A program made the translations under genes and the position numbers. Below, piece after piece: positions 27,365-36,755 of a stretch of 64,000 nt of DNA. Position 1 is the first letter of the stretch. Every line of letters starts with the position of its first letter. The notes below the pieces were generated by a model. That model saw nothing but the letters and a program-made list of their open reading frames with translations. It was not told the DNA's origin and ran no database searches. The stretch is from Roseicyclus amphidinii (lineage in GTDB: Bacteria > Pseudomonadota > Alphaproteobacteria > Rhodobacterales > Rhodobacteraceae), in assembly GCF_030163755.1 (NCBI RefSeq), contig NZ_JASJOE010000005.1:1-64000 (forward strand), read 5' to 3'.

Positions 27365-27883
27365 TCAGCGCAGAGGGCTGATGGTGACGTTGGTATACAT
27401 GCCCCAGAAGGCGGTGACGAAGATGAAGCACACACCCATCGCCTGCACCGCGAAGCGGTGGTTGCGCAGCCGGATGTGCAGCCGGTCGAAGCCGGTGTCC
27501 TGCAGCACACGCGCCGTGCGCAGCGTCAGCCCCGCCACAAGGATCAGCGGCAGCACCAGCAGCACGAGCGCCTGCGCGAATTCCACCCGGTAGCCCCAGC
27601 CCAGAACGATCAGCGAGGTGACGACAAAGGTCGATCCGGCCACCATCACCGTGCCCGACAGCTCGGACATGTCGAGGATGCGGCGGGCGTTGATCTCGGC
27701 CAGCGCGCGCAGGTCGGCCTCGGTCGTCTCGTCGCCGCGGCGGGCGCGCTGCACCATGTGGTAGGGGATGCCCATGACCCAATGCGACAGGGTCGACCAC
27801 AGGATCGCCAGCACGATCCAGTACCACAGGTTCGAGAACGACCTGAGGTCGATCACTTCGGTGACGAGGTCGAAGAAGTCCAA
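27365..27883 (-). CDS. Conserved membrane protein of unknown function
   Basis: About 172 residues if it starts at the TTG encoding MDFFDLVTEVID (27883); a GTG at 27928 would add 15 residues of unlikely sequence. Four hydrophobic segments are visible: NLWYWIVLAILWS, TVMVAGSTFVVTSLIVLG, ALVLLVLPLILVAGL and MGVCFIFVTAFWGMY. A hydrophilic, charged stretch (RARRGDETTEADLRALAEI) lies between the first and second. Homologues in this family have been labelled SufBCD-complex components in databases, but nothing in this sequence or its neighbours supports that role. It lies 40 bases upstream of mfd. Confidence 0.75.
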   Translation of the reverse strand: MDFFDLVTEVIDLRSFSNLWYWIVLAILWSTLSHWVMGIPYHMVQRARRGDETTEADLRALAEINARRILDMSELSGTVMVAGSTFVVTSLIVLGWGYRVEFAQALVLLVLPLILVAGLTLRTARVLQDTGFDRLHIRLRNHRFAVQAMGVCFIFVTAFWGMYTNVTISPLR

Positions 27884-28059
27884 GAGGGTCCGCCCGGCTA
27901 CACTGCACACATTCTTATCGCCGCGCACCCTATCCGCGCGGTCCGGGGGTTTCCAGCCCTGCCGAAGGCCCGCAGGACCGGGACAACCTGCACCCTTGCC
28001 CCGCGGTCACGCCCATGTCACCGCTTGCAGCCGTAGCCCGAAGCGAAAGACCCCATGCC

Positions 28060-29052
28060 ATGCCCCAGGCCCCCTTTCCCCTGACCCGCCACCGCCGCCT
28101 CCGCGCCCGGCCCGAGCTGCGCAACCTCGTGCGCGAGAGCGAGTTGAGCGTGAACGACCTGATCTGGCCGATCTTCGTGCGCGACGGCGAAGGGGTCGAG
28201 GAACCCGTGGCCTCGATGCCGGGCGTGGTGCGCCGCTCGATCGACCGGATCGTCGCGGCCGCGCGCGAGGCGTCCGCGCTGGGCATCCCGGCGATCTGTC
28301 TCTTTCCCTACACCGATGCGAGCCTCAAGACGGAGTTGTGCGAAGAGGCATGGAACCCCGACAACCTGTCGAACCGCGCGATCCGCGCGATCCGGGATGC
28401 GGGCATCGACATTGCGATCATGACCGACATCGCGCTCGACCCCTACAACATCAACGGCCATGACGGCATCGTGCGCGACGGCGTGATCGTCAACGACGAG
28501 ACCGTCGAGGCGCTGGTGAAGATGGCGCTGGCCCAGGCCGAGGCGGGGGCCGACATCCTCGGCCCGTCGGACATGATGGACGGGCGCATCGGGGCGATGC
28601 GCGCCGCGCTGGAGGCAAACGGCCACACCAACGTTACGATAATGTCCTATGCCGCCAAGTTCGCCTCCAGCTTCTACGGGCCGTTCCGCGACGCGGTCGG
28701 TGCCTCGGGCGCGCTCAAGGGCGACAAGTTCACCTACCAGATCGACCCGGCGAACCGGCTGGCCGCGCTGGCTTGCGTCGAACGCGACCTGATGGAGGGC
28801 GCGGACATGGTCATGGTGAAACCCGGCCTGCCCTATCTCGACATCGCGCGCGAGGTGAAGGACCGCTTCGGTGCGCCGACCTTCGCCTACCAGGTCTCGG
28901 GCGAATACGCGATGATCGAGGCGGCGGCGGCGAACGGCTGGATCGACGGCGAGAAGGTGATGCTCGAGAGCCTTGCCTGTTTCCGGCGCGCAGGTTGCGA
29001 CGGCGTGCTGACCTATTTCGCGCCACGGGTCGCACGCATCCTCAACGGGTAG
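28060..29052 (+). CDS. hemB: Porphobilinogen synthase (ALA dehydratase)
   Basis: 330 residues. It condenses two 5-aminolevulinate molecules to porphobilinogen. The two active-site lysines are in SYAAKFASSFYGPFR and MVMVKPGLPYLD. The zinc-binding cysteine triad of other HemB proteins is missing: that loop reads IALDPYNINGHDGIVRDG. This matches the Rhodobacter-type enzyme, which needs no catalytic zinc. The start MPQAPFPLTRHRR is chosen at the conserved N-terminus; an in-frame codon 45 bases upstream is less likely. Confidence 0.96.
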   Translation: MPQAPFPLTRHRRLRARPELRNLVRESELSVNDLIWPIFVRDGEGVEEPVASMPGVVRRSIDRIVAAAREASALGIPAICLFPYTDASLKTELCEEAWNPDNLSNRAIRAIRDAGIDIAIMTDIALDPYNINGHDGIVRDGVIVNDETVEALVKMALAQAEAGADILGPSDMMDGRIGAMRAALEANGHTNVTIMSYAAKFASSFYGPFRDAVGASGALKGDKFTYQIDPANRLAALACVERDLMEGADMVMVKPGLPYLDIAREVKDRFGAPTFAYQVSGEYAMIEAAAANGWIDGEKVMLESLACFRRAGCDGVLTYFAPRVARILNG

Positions 29053-29187
29053 CGGCCGCATGGGCGAATGACCGCCACCCATGGTGCAATGCACCGTGAC
29101 AGACGGGGGCGATGCGCGTATCCTGCCGACAAGGCGCGGGCGGCGAACGACCCGCGTTTTCCGAGGCAACCCGGCATGAGGCCCCAG

Positions 29188-29745
29188 ATGAGCAGTCTTT
29201 CCCGTCGTAATTTCGTGATCACCGGCGCATCCCTGCCCCTGCTTGCCGCCTGCGGCAACGGCGTGAATTCCCGTGCAGCGCAGCGGATCGACGCCCGCGT
29301 CGATGCCGCGACCGAATTCATGTACCGCGAGGTGCCCGGCTCCGAGGAGCTTTCCTTCAACGCCGCCGGTATCCTCGTCATGCCGCTGATCACCGAGGCG
29401 GGGCTGGGCATCGGCGGCTCTTACGGGCGCGGCGCGCTGCGGGTGAACGGGGTCACGGTGGATTACTACTCGGCCATCGCGGGGACCTTCGGGCTGCAGA
29501 TCGGCGCGCAGCAATATGCGCATACGCTGTTCTTCATGACCGAGGAGTCGCTGCGCGATTTCCGCACCTCCTCGGGCTGGGCCGTGGGCGGCGACGTGCG
29601 CTACGCCGTCAACGACCGTGGCGGCAGCCTCGGCGTGGACACGACCGTGCTGACCGATCCGGTGATCGCGGTGATCTACGGACAGGCCGGCCTGATCGTG
29701 GGCGCGACCCTCGACGGCACGCGCTACACCCGCATCCTGCCCTGA
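29188..29745 (+). CDS. SYLF-domain (YSC84-like) Tat lipoprotein
   Basis: 185 residues. The N-terminus SSLSRRNFVITGASLPLLAAC combines a twin-arginine motif with a lipobox (LAAC), predicting Tat export and lipidation. The mature part matches the SYLF/YSC84 lipid-binding fold: AAGILVMPLITEAGLGIGG and YGQAGLIVGATLDGTRYT. Such proteins bind membrane phospholipids; the bacterial role is unclear. An alternative ATG four codons upstream (29176) has the better-spaced GAGG site. It follows hemB by 135 bases. Confidence 0.8.
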   Translation: MSSLSRRNFVITGASLPLLAACGNGVNSRAAQRIDARVDAATEFMYREVPGSEELSFNAAGILVMPLITEAGLGIGGSYGRGALRVNGVTVDYYSAIAGTFGLQIGAQQYAHTLFFMTEESLRDFRTSSGWAVGGDVRYAVNDRGGSLGVDTTVLTDPVIAVIYGQAGLIVGATLDGTRYTRILP

Positions 29746-29824
29746 GCCCGCGGCGCGGCGCGGCGCATTTGCAATTCGCGGGCGTCCGGCGTAGCTCAGG
29801 CCCGTGGAATCGCGCCGAGGCATC

Positions 29825-32308
29825 ATGGCTGCCCTACTCCGTTGGCTTGTCAGACTGGGTTCGCTCGCCGTCGCGCTGACGGTGGGCGCGGTTCTGATCG
29901 CATGGTATGTGGGCGCGCGCTCCATTCCCGATTACGAGGCCGACTGGACGGTCCCCGGCCTGGGCGCCCCGGTCGAGATCGTGCGCAACACCTCGGCCGT
30001 GCCCCACATCTTCGGCGAGAGTGACGCCGATGTCTTCTACGCCCTGGGCGTCGCCCATGCTCAGGACCGGCTGTGGCAGATGCTGATGATGCGCCGAACG
30101 GCGCAGGGACGGCTGTCGGAGCTGTTCGGCGATGCGACGCTGCAGATCGACGATTTGCTGCGGCGGCTCGACGTCTACCATCTCGCCACCGAAAGCGTTG
30201 ATGCCCTCGACCCCGAGACGGTCGCGGTGCTGCAGGCCTATGCCGATGGCGTGAACGCGTGGCTGCGCCTGATCGGGTCAGAGGCGCTGGGGCGCGGCGC
30301 GCCCGAGCTGTTCCTCTTCACCCCCGAGATCGCGCCCTGGCGGCCCGCCGACAGCGTCGCCGTCACCTTCATGATGGCGCTGCAACTGGCCGACCACCAC
30401 GAGGAAGAGGTGCTGCGCGCCCGCGCGCTGCTGGCCCTCGACGACCCCGAGCGCCTGCGCGACCTGATGCCCGACGCGCCCGGCGCAGGGGCCGCCGAAC
30501 TGGCCGCTCTGCCCGAATGGGAGACGCTCTTCGGCACCGCCCGGCCCAGCCAAACCGCCAGCCTCTCGCCGCCGCGCCACCCGTTGCACCCCAATGCCGC
30601 GGGCCGCGGACGGGCGGGGGCCTCGAACGTCTTTGCCGCCACACCGGCGCGCGCGGCCGCCTCCGGGGCGCTTCTGGCCAATGATCCGCACCTCGGGCTG
30701 ACCGCGCCCTCGATCTGGTATCTCGCCCGGCTCGAACTTTCGACGGGCGGCGTGATCGGCGCGACCATCCCCGGCATGCCGGTGATCCTTGCGGGCCGGT
30801 CCGAGCGGCTCGCCTGGGGCATCACCTCGGCCTATCTCGACGACATCGACCTGTATGTCGAACAGCTGAACCCCGACAACTCCTCGGAATACCGCACGCC
30901 GGACGGCTGGGCCCCCTTCCGCACCGACCGCCGCGTGATCGAGGTTGCGGGCGGACAGCCCGTCACCATCACCCGCCGATGGACGGAAAACGGCCCCGTC
31001 ATCCCCGGCAGCCATTACGATTTCGCCAGCGTCACGCCGCCCGGCCATGTCATGAGCATGGCCTGGACCGCGCTGACGCCCGAGAACACCTCGATCCAGA
31101 CCGGGCTGCGCCTGATGCGCGCGACCACGATCGAGGAGGGGCTTGCCGCGGGCGAGGATTTCGTCGCCCCCGCGCAGAACCTGATGCTCGCCTCCGCCGA
31201 CGGGCGGATCGCCATGCAGGTGATCGGCCACATGCCCTGGCGGCTGAACGCCCACCAGACGCAGGCGCGGATGCCCTCGCCCGGCTGGGTCGCGGCGAAC
31301 CGCTGGCAGGGCGTGACGCAGTATTTCGCCAACCCCACCTTTCTCGATCCCGAAAGCGGCATCCTCGGCAACACCAACAACAAGATGGTGGACCGCGATT
31401 TCCCGCTGCATGTGTCGTTCCACTGGGGCGACACCCAGCGCATCACGCGGCTGACGCGGCTGATGGAGGCGCGCGACGTCCACACCCGCGACAGCTTCAT
31501 CGAGGCGCAGCTCGACACCGTCTCGGCGGCCGCGCGCAACATCCTGCCGCTGGTGGCGCGCGACCTGTGGTTCACCGGACAGACCGCGGCGGCGGGCACG
31601 CCCGAACGCCGCCGCCAGCGCGCGCTGGAGCTCTTGGCCGACTGGAACGGCGAGATGAACGAGCACCTGCCCGAGCCGCTGATCTACGCCGCCTGGATGC
31701 GCGAGTTGCAACAACGCCTGATCCGCGACGATCTCGGCCCGCTGGCCGAGGCGTTCCAGAGCCTCGAGCCGATCTTCATCGAGCGCGTCTTCCGCGACAT
31801 CGGGGGGGCGAGCGCATGGTGCGACGTGGCGCAATCCACCGCCGAGGAAAGCTGCACCGACATCGCGCGGGTCGCGCTCGACGACGCGCTGCAATGGCTC
31901 GAGGAACGCTACGGCGCCGACGTGGAAAGCTGGCGCTGGGGCGCCGCGCACGAGGCGCGCCACGATCACCAGGTCCTTGGCGACACGCGGCTCTTTTCCT
32001 GGATCGTGAACATCCGCCAGCCCACCTCGGGCGGGGATTTCACGCTGAACCGGGCGGCCACGCCCGGCACGATGCCCGATCCGTTCCTCAACACCCATGC
32101 CGCGGGCTACCGCGGGGTCTACGACTTCGCCGACCCCGACAGTTCCGTCTTCGTGATCTCGACCGGCCAGTCGGGCAACCCGCTGTCGCGCCATTACGAC
32201 GACCTGGGCGAGCTGTGGCGGCGGGGCGAATACATCCCCATGACGCTCGACCCCGATCTGGCGCGCGCGGGCAACATCGGGGTGACGACCCTCACGCCGC
32301 GCGAGTGA
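29825..32308 (+). CDS. Penicillin acylase family N-terminal-nucleophile hydrolase
   Basis: 827 residues. A membrane or signal segment (WLVRLGSLAVALTVGAVLIAWYVG is hydrophobic, roughly residues 7-30) is followed by the alpha chain with APVEIVRNTSAVPHIFGE. The predicted autocleavage point is G-A before the serine in RAGASNVFAA (near residue 265), which becomes the N-terminal nucleophile. GALLANDPHLGL and the later NPTFLDPESGILGNTNN agree with the family. Members cleave amides, including beta-lactam side chains and acyl-homoserine lactones; the natural substrate here is unknown. Confidence 0.92.
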   Translation: MAALLRWLVRLGSLAVALTVGAVLIAWYVGARSIPDYEADWTVPGLGAPVEIVRNTSAVPHIFGESDADVFYALGVAHAQDRLWQMLMMRRTAQGRLSELFGDATLQIDDLLRRLDVYHLATESVDALDPETVAVLQAYADGVNAWLRLIGSEALGRGAPELFLFTPEIAPWRPADSVAVTFMMALQLADHHEEEVLRARALLALDDPERLRDLMPDAPGAGAAELAALPEWETLFGTARPSQTASLSPPRHPLHPNAAGRGRAGASNVFAATPARAAASGALLANDPHLGLTAPSIWYLARLELSTGGVIGATIPGMPVILAGRSERLAWGITSAYLDDIDLYVEQLNPDNSSEYRTPDGWAPFRTDRRVIEVAGGQPVTITRRWTENGPVIPGSHYDFASVTPPGHVMSMAWTALTPENTSIQTGLRLMRATTIEEGLAAGEDFVAPAQNLMLASADGRIAMQVIGHMPWRLNAHQTQARMPSPGWVAANRWQGVTQYFANPTFLDPESGILGNTNNKMVDRDFPLHVSFHWGDTQRITRLTRLMEARDVHTRDSFIEAQLDTVSAAARNILPLVARDLWFTGQTAAAGTPERRRQRALELLADWNGEMNEHLPEPLIYAAWMRELQQRLIRDDLGPLAEAFQSLEPIFIERVFRDIGGASAWCDVAQSTAEESCTDIARVALDDALQWLEERYGADVESWRWGAAHEARHDHQVLGDTRLFSWIVNIRQPTSGGDFTLNRAATPGTMPDPFLNTHAAGYRGVYDFADPDSSVFVISTGQSGNPLSRHYDDLGELWRRGEYIPMTLDPDLARAGNIGVTTLTPRE

Positions 32309-32390
32309 CCGCCGCCTCTGCGCAAGACCTTGTCCGGTCAGCGGTTCACAGAGCTTGTTCACGTGCAGGGTTTCGCCCTACCCTCCCCGC

Positions 32391-32645
32391 ATGTCCTGCG
32401 AGCGTTAAGAGTTTCTTGGCAAGCCCGAGAGTAATGGTCCGAATATCCCCGTTTGCCTCGTCAAGGCTCTGGGTGCTGCGGGGGCGGCGTTTCTCACCAC
32501 CGCGGCCTGCGTCGACAACCTGGTCGAGCATTTGTTCGGACCGGGGATGTTCTGGTTGATCGTGTCGCCTCTTCTTGCAGGCGCATGGGGAATGGAATAC
32601 TTTTGCACCCATGGCGGAAAGGGGTCCAATGAAGACGACGGCTGA
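32391..32645 (+). pseudogene. Small membrane-protein ORF with in-frame stop
   Basis: ATG at 32391 opens MSCER and then meets TAA at 32406-32408. The same frame is open again for 78 codons to TGA at 32643. That stretch reads like a real protein with a hydrophobic core (KALGAAGAAFLTTAAC, then MFWLIVSPLLAGAWGMEYF) and an acidic tail. No ATG start exists upstream of codon 47 in the open part; an ATG at 32547 would give only 32 residues. It overlaps the next small gene by 17 bases. Base composition is less G/C-rich than around. Either a nonsense-broken gene or a gene with an unusual start. Confidence 0.4.
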
Positions 32646-32841
32646 AAAATTCTGTGTTGTCTGCTTCGCACTCAGCGCCTTTCTGCCATGGGCATTGATG
32701 GTGACCGCCGCCGCGCTCGCCCTGTTCGGAACCGGAACGGCGGTCGAGAAAACCTCGGCCTATCTCGCGTGCTCCGGCCTTGTCGTGCTGCTTCTGTCCT
32801 ACCTGATGGCCCGCCTCGCCAACCGGCTCGCGGGTCACTGA
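32629..32841 (+). CDS. Small two-helix membrane protein, unknown
   Basis: 70 residues. The start MKTTAEKFC is preceded by GAAAGGGG at good spacing. Two hydrophobic segments are separated by a short polar loop: FALSAFLPWALMVTAAALAL and YLACSGLVVLLLSYLMA. The C-terminus is basic. No family recognised. It overlaps the end of the interrupted ORF at 32391-32645 in a different frame, as coupled genes do, and shares its lower G/C content. No gene is seen in the next 153 bases. Confidence 0.6.
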   Translation: MKTTAEKFCVVCFALSAFLPWALMVTAAALALFGTGTAVEKTSAYLACSGLVVLLLSYLMARLANRLAGH

Positions 32842-32994
32842 CCGAAACACTGCGCGCCGGTCTCGATGCGCTGCATGCATGCTGAGCTGCGCATGTGCCG
32901 AAACAGCGCCGCTGGCAACCTGAGCGAAGGCTTTTGCACCGCGCCGCCCCCTGCGCTATGAGCGGCGGCAACCCTTTCGCACAGACAGCACCCC

Positions 32995-33873
32995 ATGCCC
33001 CTGATCCACGACACACCCGCCGCCTTCGAGGCGGCCCCGCAGAAACACCTCGCCGTCTTCGGCATGTCGGGTCTTGGCAAGACGCGGCTTGCCAGCCTGC
33101 TGCGCGGGGCGGGCGAGTGGTATCACTACTCGATCGATTACCGCATCGGCACAGCCTACATGGGCGAGCACATCAACGACAATCTCAAGCGGCAGGCGAT
33201 GCAGGTGCCCTTCCTGGCCGAGCTGCTGCGCTCGGATTCGATCTACATCACCTCGAACATCTCCTTCGACAACCTGTCGCCGCTCTCGACCTTCCTCGGC
33301 AAGCCGGGCGATCCCGCCCGCGGCGGTCTGCCCTTCGACGAATACATGCGCCGCCAGGCGCTGCACCGCCGGGCCGAGATCAACGCGCTGCTCGACACGC
33401 CCGCCTTCATCGCGCGCGCCCGCGACCTCTACGGCTACCCGCATTTCATCGCCGACACCGGCGGCTCGATCTGCGAGGTGGTGGACCCCGAGAACCCCGA
33501 GGACGAGGTGCTGAAAACGCTGTCGTCCCATTGCCTCATGGTCTGGATCGAAGGCCCCGAAAGCCACACCGAGGAACTGATCCGCCGCTTCGAGCGTGAC
33601 CCCAAGCCGATGTATTACAAGCCCGATTTCCTGCTGCCGCTCTGGCAGGCCTGGCTGGACGAGACCGGCGCAACACCCGAGACCGCCGACCCCGACGCCT
33701 TCATCCGCCACGCCTATCGGCACGCCATGGCCCATCGCGCGCCGCTCTATGCCGCGATGGCGAAGAACTGGGGCGTCACCGTCACCGCCGCCGAGGTCGA
33801 GACGGTGCGCGACGCCGCCGATGCGATGGCCATGGTCGCCGCGGCCCTTGGCAGGGCGGCCGCCCGGACCTAA
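32995..33873 (+). CDS. P-loop ATPase of unknown function
   Basis: 292 residues. Walker A is [15 protein letters not shown] near residues 20-34. [20 protein letters not shown] and [15 protein letters not shown] follow; the last may be the Walker B region (FIADTGG). No signal peptide or membrane segment. It resembles a family of single-domain ATPases seen in Rhodobacteraceae with no assigned role; a nucleoside/nucleotide kinase-like fold is possible. It is 34 bases upstream of metA on the same strand. Confidence 0.75.
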   Translation: MPLIHDTPAAFEAAPQKHLAVFGMSGLGKTRLASLLRGAGEWYHYSIDYRIGTAYMGEHINDNLKRQAMQVPFLAELLRSDSIYITSNISFDNLSPLSTFLGKPGDPARGGLPFDEYMRRQALHRRAEINALLDTPAFIARARDLYGYPHFIADTGGSICEVVDPENPEDEVLKTLSSHCLMVWIEGPESHTEELIRRFERDPKPMYYKPDFLLPLWQAWLDETGATPETADPDAFIRHAYRHAMAHRAPLYAAMAKNWGVTVTAAEVETVRDAADAMAMVAAALGRAAART

Positions 33874-33907
33874 CTGCGAGTTTCACCAAGACCGGACCCA
33901 CCCGACG

Positions 33908-34852
33908 ATGCCCATCAGACTGCCCTCCACCCTGCCCGCCTTTTCCATCCTCAGGAACGAGGGCGTGCAGGTCATGGGTCGCAGCGCGGCCGACAAGCAG
34001 GACATCCGCCCGCTCAGGATCGGCCTGCTGAACCTGATGCCGAAGAAGATCCAGACCGAGACGCAGTTCGCCCGCCTGATCGGCGCCTCGCCGCTGCAGG
34101 TCGAGCTGTCGCTCATCCGCATGACGGATCACGAGACCCGCAACACCGCCGCCGAACACATGGAGGCCTTCTACCGCCCCTTCGCCGAGGTGGCCGAGAC
34201 GGGCGAGAAATTCGACGGGCTGATCATCACCGGCGCGCCCATCGAGCATCTGCCCTATGCCGATGTCACCTACTGGGAGGAACTGACCCGCGTCTTCGAC
34301 TGGACGCAGAGCCATGTGCATTCCACCTTTGGCGTCTGCTGGGGCGGCATGGCGATGCTCAAGCATTTCCACGGCATCGAGAAGCACATGCTGGGGGCCA
34401 AGGCCTTCGGCTGTTTCCGGCACGCGGTGGCCGCGCCCGCCTCGCCCTACCTGCGCGGCTTCTCGGACGCGTTCGTGATCCCCGTAAGCCGCTGGACCGA
34501 GATCCGCCAGGACGAGGTCGACGCCGTGCCCGGCCTCGAGACGCTGCTGACCTCGGAGGAGGTCGGCCCCTGCCTGATCGAGGACCGCGCCCATCGCGCG
34601 CTCTACATCTTCAACCATTTCGAATACGACAGCGACACGCTCAAGCAGGAGTATGACCGCGACGTCGCCAACGGCACGCCGATCAACGTGCCGCGGAACT
34701 ACTACCCCGAAGATGACCCCTCCCGCCCGCCGATGAACCGCTGGCGCAGCCATGCGCATCTGCTTTACGGCAACTGGATTTCCGAGGTCTACCAGACCAC
34801 CCCCTATGACATCGCCGAGATCGGAACGCGCTCGACGGATTGGCGGACATGA
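33908..34852 (+). CDS. metA: Homoserine O-acyltransferase (MetA family)
   Basis: 314 residues. It acylates homoserine, with succinyl- or acetyl-CoA, at the start of methionine synthesis. [20 protein letters not shown] and [20 protein letters not shown] are the typical N-terminus. The catalytic cysteine is in [11 protein letters not shown], and the conserved histidine/glutamate pair is in the FNHFEYD region. The acyl donor cannot be decided from what I can see; many alphaproteobacterial MetA enzymes use acetyl-CoA. It overlaps the following hydrolase gene by four bases (ATGA). No riboswitch is visible in the 34-base upstream gap. Confidence 0.94.
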   Translation: MPIRLPSTLPAFSILRNEGVQVMGRSAADKQDIRPLRIGLLNLMPKKIQTETQFARLIGASPLQVELSLIRMTDHETRNTAAEHMEAFYRPFAEVAETGEKFDGLIITGAPIEHLPYADVTYWEELTRVFDWTQSHVHSTFGVCWGGMAMLKHFHGIEKHMLGAKAFGCFRHAVAAPASPYLRGFSDAFVIPVSRWTEIRQDEVDAVPGLETLLTSEEVGPCLIEDRAHRALYIFNHFEYDSDTLKQEYDRDVANGTPINVPRNYYPEDDPSRPPMNRWRSHAHLLYGNWISEVYQTTPYDIAEIGTRSTDWRT

Positions 34853-35796
34853 AGCTTTTGCTTCTCCTGCTGGGGCTTCTGGCCCTCGGCTGGGGCGTCA
34901 CGCTCTGGAAGGCCGCCCGGCACGAGGCGCGCGCGGTCGCGGAGTATCCACCGCTGGGGCAATTCGTGACCGTGGACGGCGCGCGCCTGCATATCCTGCA
35001 GGTGGGTGAAGGCCCCGACATCGTTCTGATCCACGGGGCAAGCGGGAACATGCGCGATTTCACCCATGACCTCGTGCCGCGGCTGGCGGGGCGTTACCGC
35101 GTGACCGTGGTGGACCGGCCCGGCCTCGGCCATTCCGACCGGCTGGACCGCGACGGGGCGACGATCTTCGAACAGGCCGATGTGCTGGTGCGCGCGGTGG
35201 CCGAGCTGGGCGTCGAGCGCCCGCTGGTGCTGGGCCACTCCTACGGCGGCGCGGTGGCGCTGGCCTGGGCCACGCGCCACCCCGAGGCAGCCGCGGGCCT
35301 GATCCTGCTGGCCGCGGCCTCGAACCCCTGGGACACGCCGCTTTCGACCTATTACCGCGTCCTGTCCTCGCCCGCGGGGCAGGTCGTGGCCGCCCCCCTC
35401 CTCACCGCCTGGGTGCCCGACCATGTCGTGACCGACACGATCGCCAGCATCTTCGCGCCCCAGCCCACGCCCGAGGGCTATGCCGATTACATCGGCGCGG
35501 GCCTGACGCTCCAGCGGCGCGCGCTGCGCGAGAACGCGCTGCAGCGCGCGGGCATCCTTGAGGAGATCACGCGGATGGTGCCCGATTACGCGGGCATCGA
35601 GATGCCGGTCGAGATCCTGCACGGCGACGCCGACACGACCGTCTGGCTGTCGATCCATTCCGAACCGCTGTCGCGCCAGATCGCGGGCGCGAACCTGGTG
35701 GTGATGGACGGCGTGGGCCATTCCCCCCACCATGCCGAGCCCGGGACGGTCATCGCCGCCATCGACCGCGCCGCCGCCCGCGCCGGATTGCGCTGA
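34849..35796 (+). CDS. Membrane-anchored alpha/beta hydrolase
   Basis: 315 residues. One N-terminal hydrophobic helix ([18 protein letters not shown]) is followed by an alpha/beta-hydrolase domain. The nucleophile serine is in [12 protein letters not shown], the acid in LHGDADTTV, and the histidine in [22 protein letters not shown] is the oxyanion region. Substrate unknown. ATGA overlap with metA implies translational coupling, though a methionine-related role is only a guess. Confidence 0.88.
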   Translation: MKLLLLLLGLLALGWGVTLWKAARHEARAVAEYPPLGQFVTVDGARLHILQVGEGPDIVLIHGASGNMRDFTHDLVPRLAGRYRVTVVDRPGLGHSDRLDRDGATIFEQADVLVRAVAELGVERPLVLGHSYGGAVALAWATRHPEAAAGLILLAAASNPWDTPLSTYYRVLSSPAGQVVAAPLLTAWVPDHVVTDTIASIFAPQPTPEGYADYIGAGLTLQRRALRENALQRAGILEEITRMVPDYAGIEMPVEILHGDADTTVWLSIHSEPLSRQIAGANLVVMDGVGHSPHHAEPGTVIAAIDRAAARAGLR

Positions 35797-35857
35797 GGGG
35801 GCCAAGCCCCTAATGTCAAACCCCGTAACATATGGGCGCGAGAGAGGCAGGCCGCAG

Positions 35858-36748
35858 ATGTCCAAACCCTTCGACGGGGCGATTTCCGAGTTCTACGAGA
35901 GCCTTGCGCCCGAGCATGTCCGCGACGTCATCCGGCAAGCGAAGAAGGACCGCATCCTCGATGCGGGCTACCCCTATGACGAACGGATGGACAAGGACGA
36001 CTACGAGGATCAGCTCGCCGCGCTCCAGATCGAGCTGGTGAAGTTCCACGCCTGGGTCCGCGACACGGGCCAGCGCATCGCCGTGGTCTTCGAGGGGCGC
36101 GACGCCGCGGGCAAGGGCGGGGCCATCGCCCGCGTGCGCCAGAACCTGAACCCGCGGGTCGCAGGCGTGGTGGCGCTGTCGAAGCCGACCGAGCGCGAGG
36201 CCGCGCAATGGTATTTCCAGCGCTACATCCACCACCTGCCCGCGGGCGGCGAGATCCGGCTGTTCGACCGCAGCTGGTACAACCGAGGCGTGGTCGAGCA
36301 TGTCTTCGGCTTCTGCACGCCGGACGAGCGGCAGATGTTCTTCCGGCAATTGCCGGATTACGAGAAGATGCTGGTGGATGACGGCATCCGGCTGACGAAG
36401 ATCTGGCTCAACGTGGGCCGCGCCGAACAGCTGCGCCGCTTCCTCGACCGCGAGGGCGATCCGTTGAAACAGTGGAAACTCAGCTGGATCGACGTGGAGG
36501 GCCTCAAGAAATGGGAGGCCTATTCCGCCGCCATCGCCGAGACCCTGTCGCTGGGCCATTCGGCGCACGCGCCCTGGACAGTGATCCGCGCCGATGACAA
36601 GCGCCGCGCGCGGCTGGCGGTGATCCGCACGATCCTGCAGGACGTGGCCTATGACGGCAAGGACGCGGATGTCGTGGGCCGCCCCGACCCCGCGATCTGC
36701 GGCGGGCCCGAGATCTGGGCCGACGATGCCGCGCCGGGCGCGGACTGA
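35858..36748 (+). CDS. ppk2: Polyphosphate kinase 2
   Basis: 296 residues, a single PPK2 domain. Walker A is [14 protein letters not shown]; other landmarks are [19 protein letters not shown] and the lid segment. PPK2 enzymes transfer phosphate between polyphosphate and nucleotides, here probably a nucleoside diphosphate kinase type (class I), linking polyphosphate to GTP/ATP supply. The start [14 protein letters not shown] is favoured because the family begins here, though the ribosome site (GGCAG) is modest. The tetR gene follows 7 bases later. Confidence 0.93.
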   Translation: MSKPFDGAISEFYESLAPEHVRDVIRQAKKDRILDAGYPYDERMDKDDYEDQLAALQIELVKFHAWVRDTGQRIAVVFEGRDAAGKGGAIARVRQNLNPRVAGVVALSKPTEREAAQWYFQRYIHHLPAGGEIRLFDRSWYNRGVVEHVFGFCTPDERQMFFRQLPDYEKMLVDDGIRLTKIWLNVGRAEQLRRFLDREGDPLKQWKLSWIDVEGLKKWEAYSAAIAETLSLGHSAHAPWTVIRADDKRRARLAVIRTILQDVAYDGKDADVVGRPDPAICGGPEIWADDAAPGAD

Positions 36749-36755
36749 TCCGGCG

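Noticed and set aside
28060-29052. Damaged hemB because of missing zinc cysteines
   Set aside because: Both active-site lysines and the fold are intact; loss of the cysteine triad is known for Rhodobacter-type HemB, so the gene is normal.
33874-33907. SAM riboswitch upstream of metA
   Set aside because: Only 34 bases separate the ATPase stop and metA start; no room for an aptamer.
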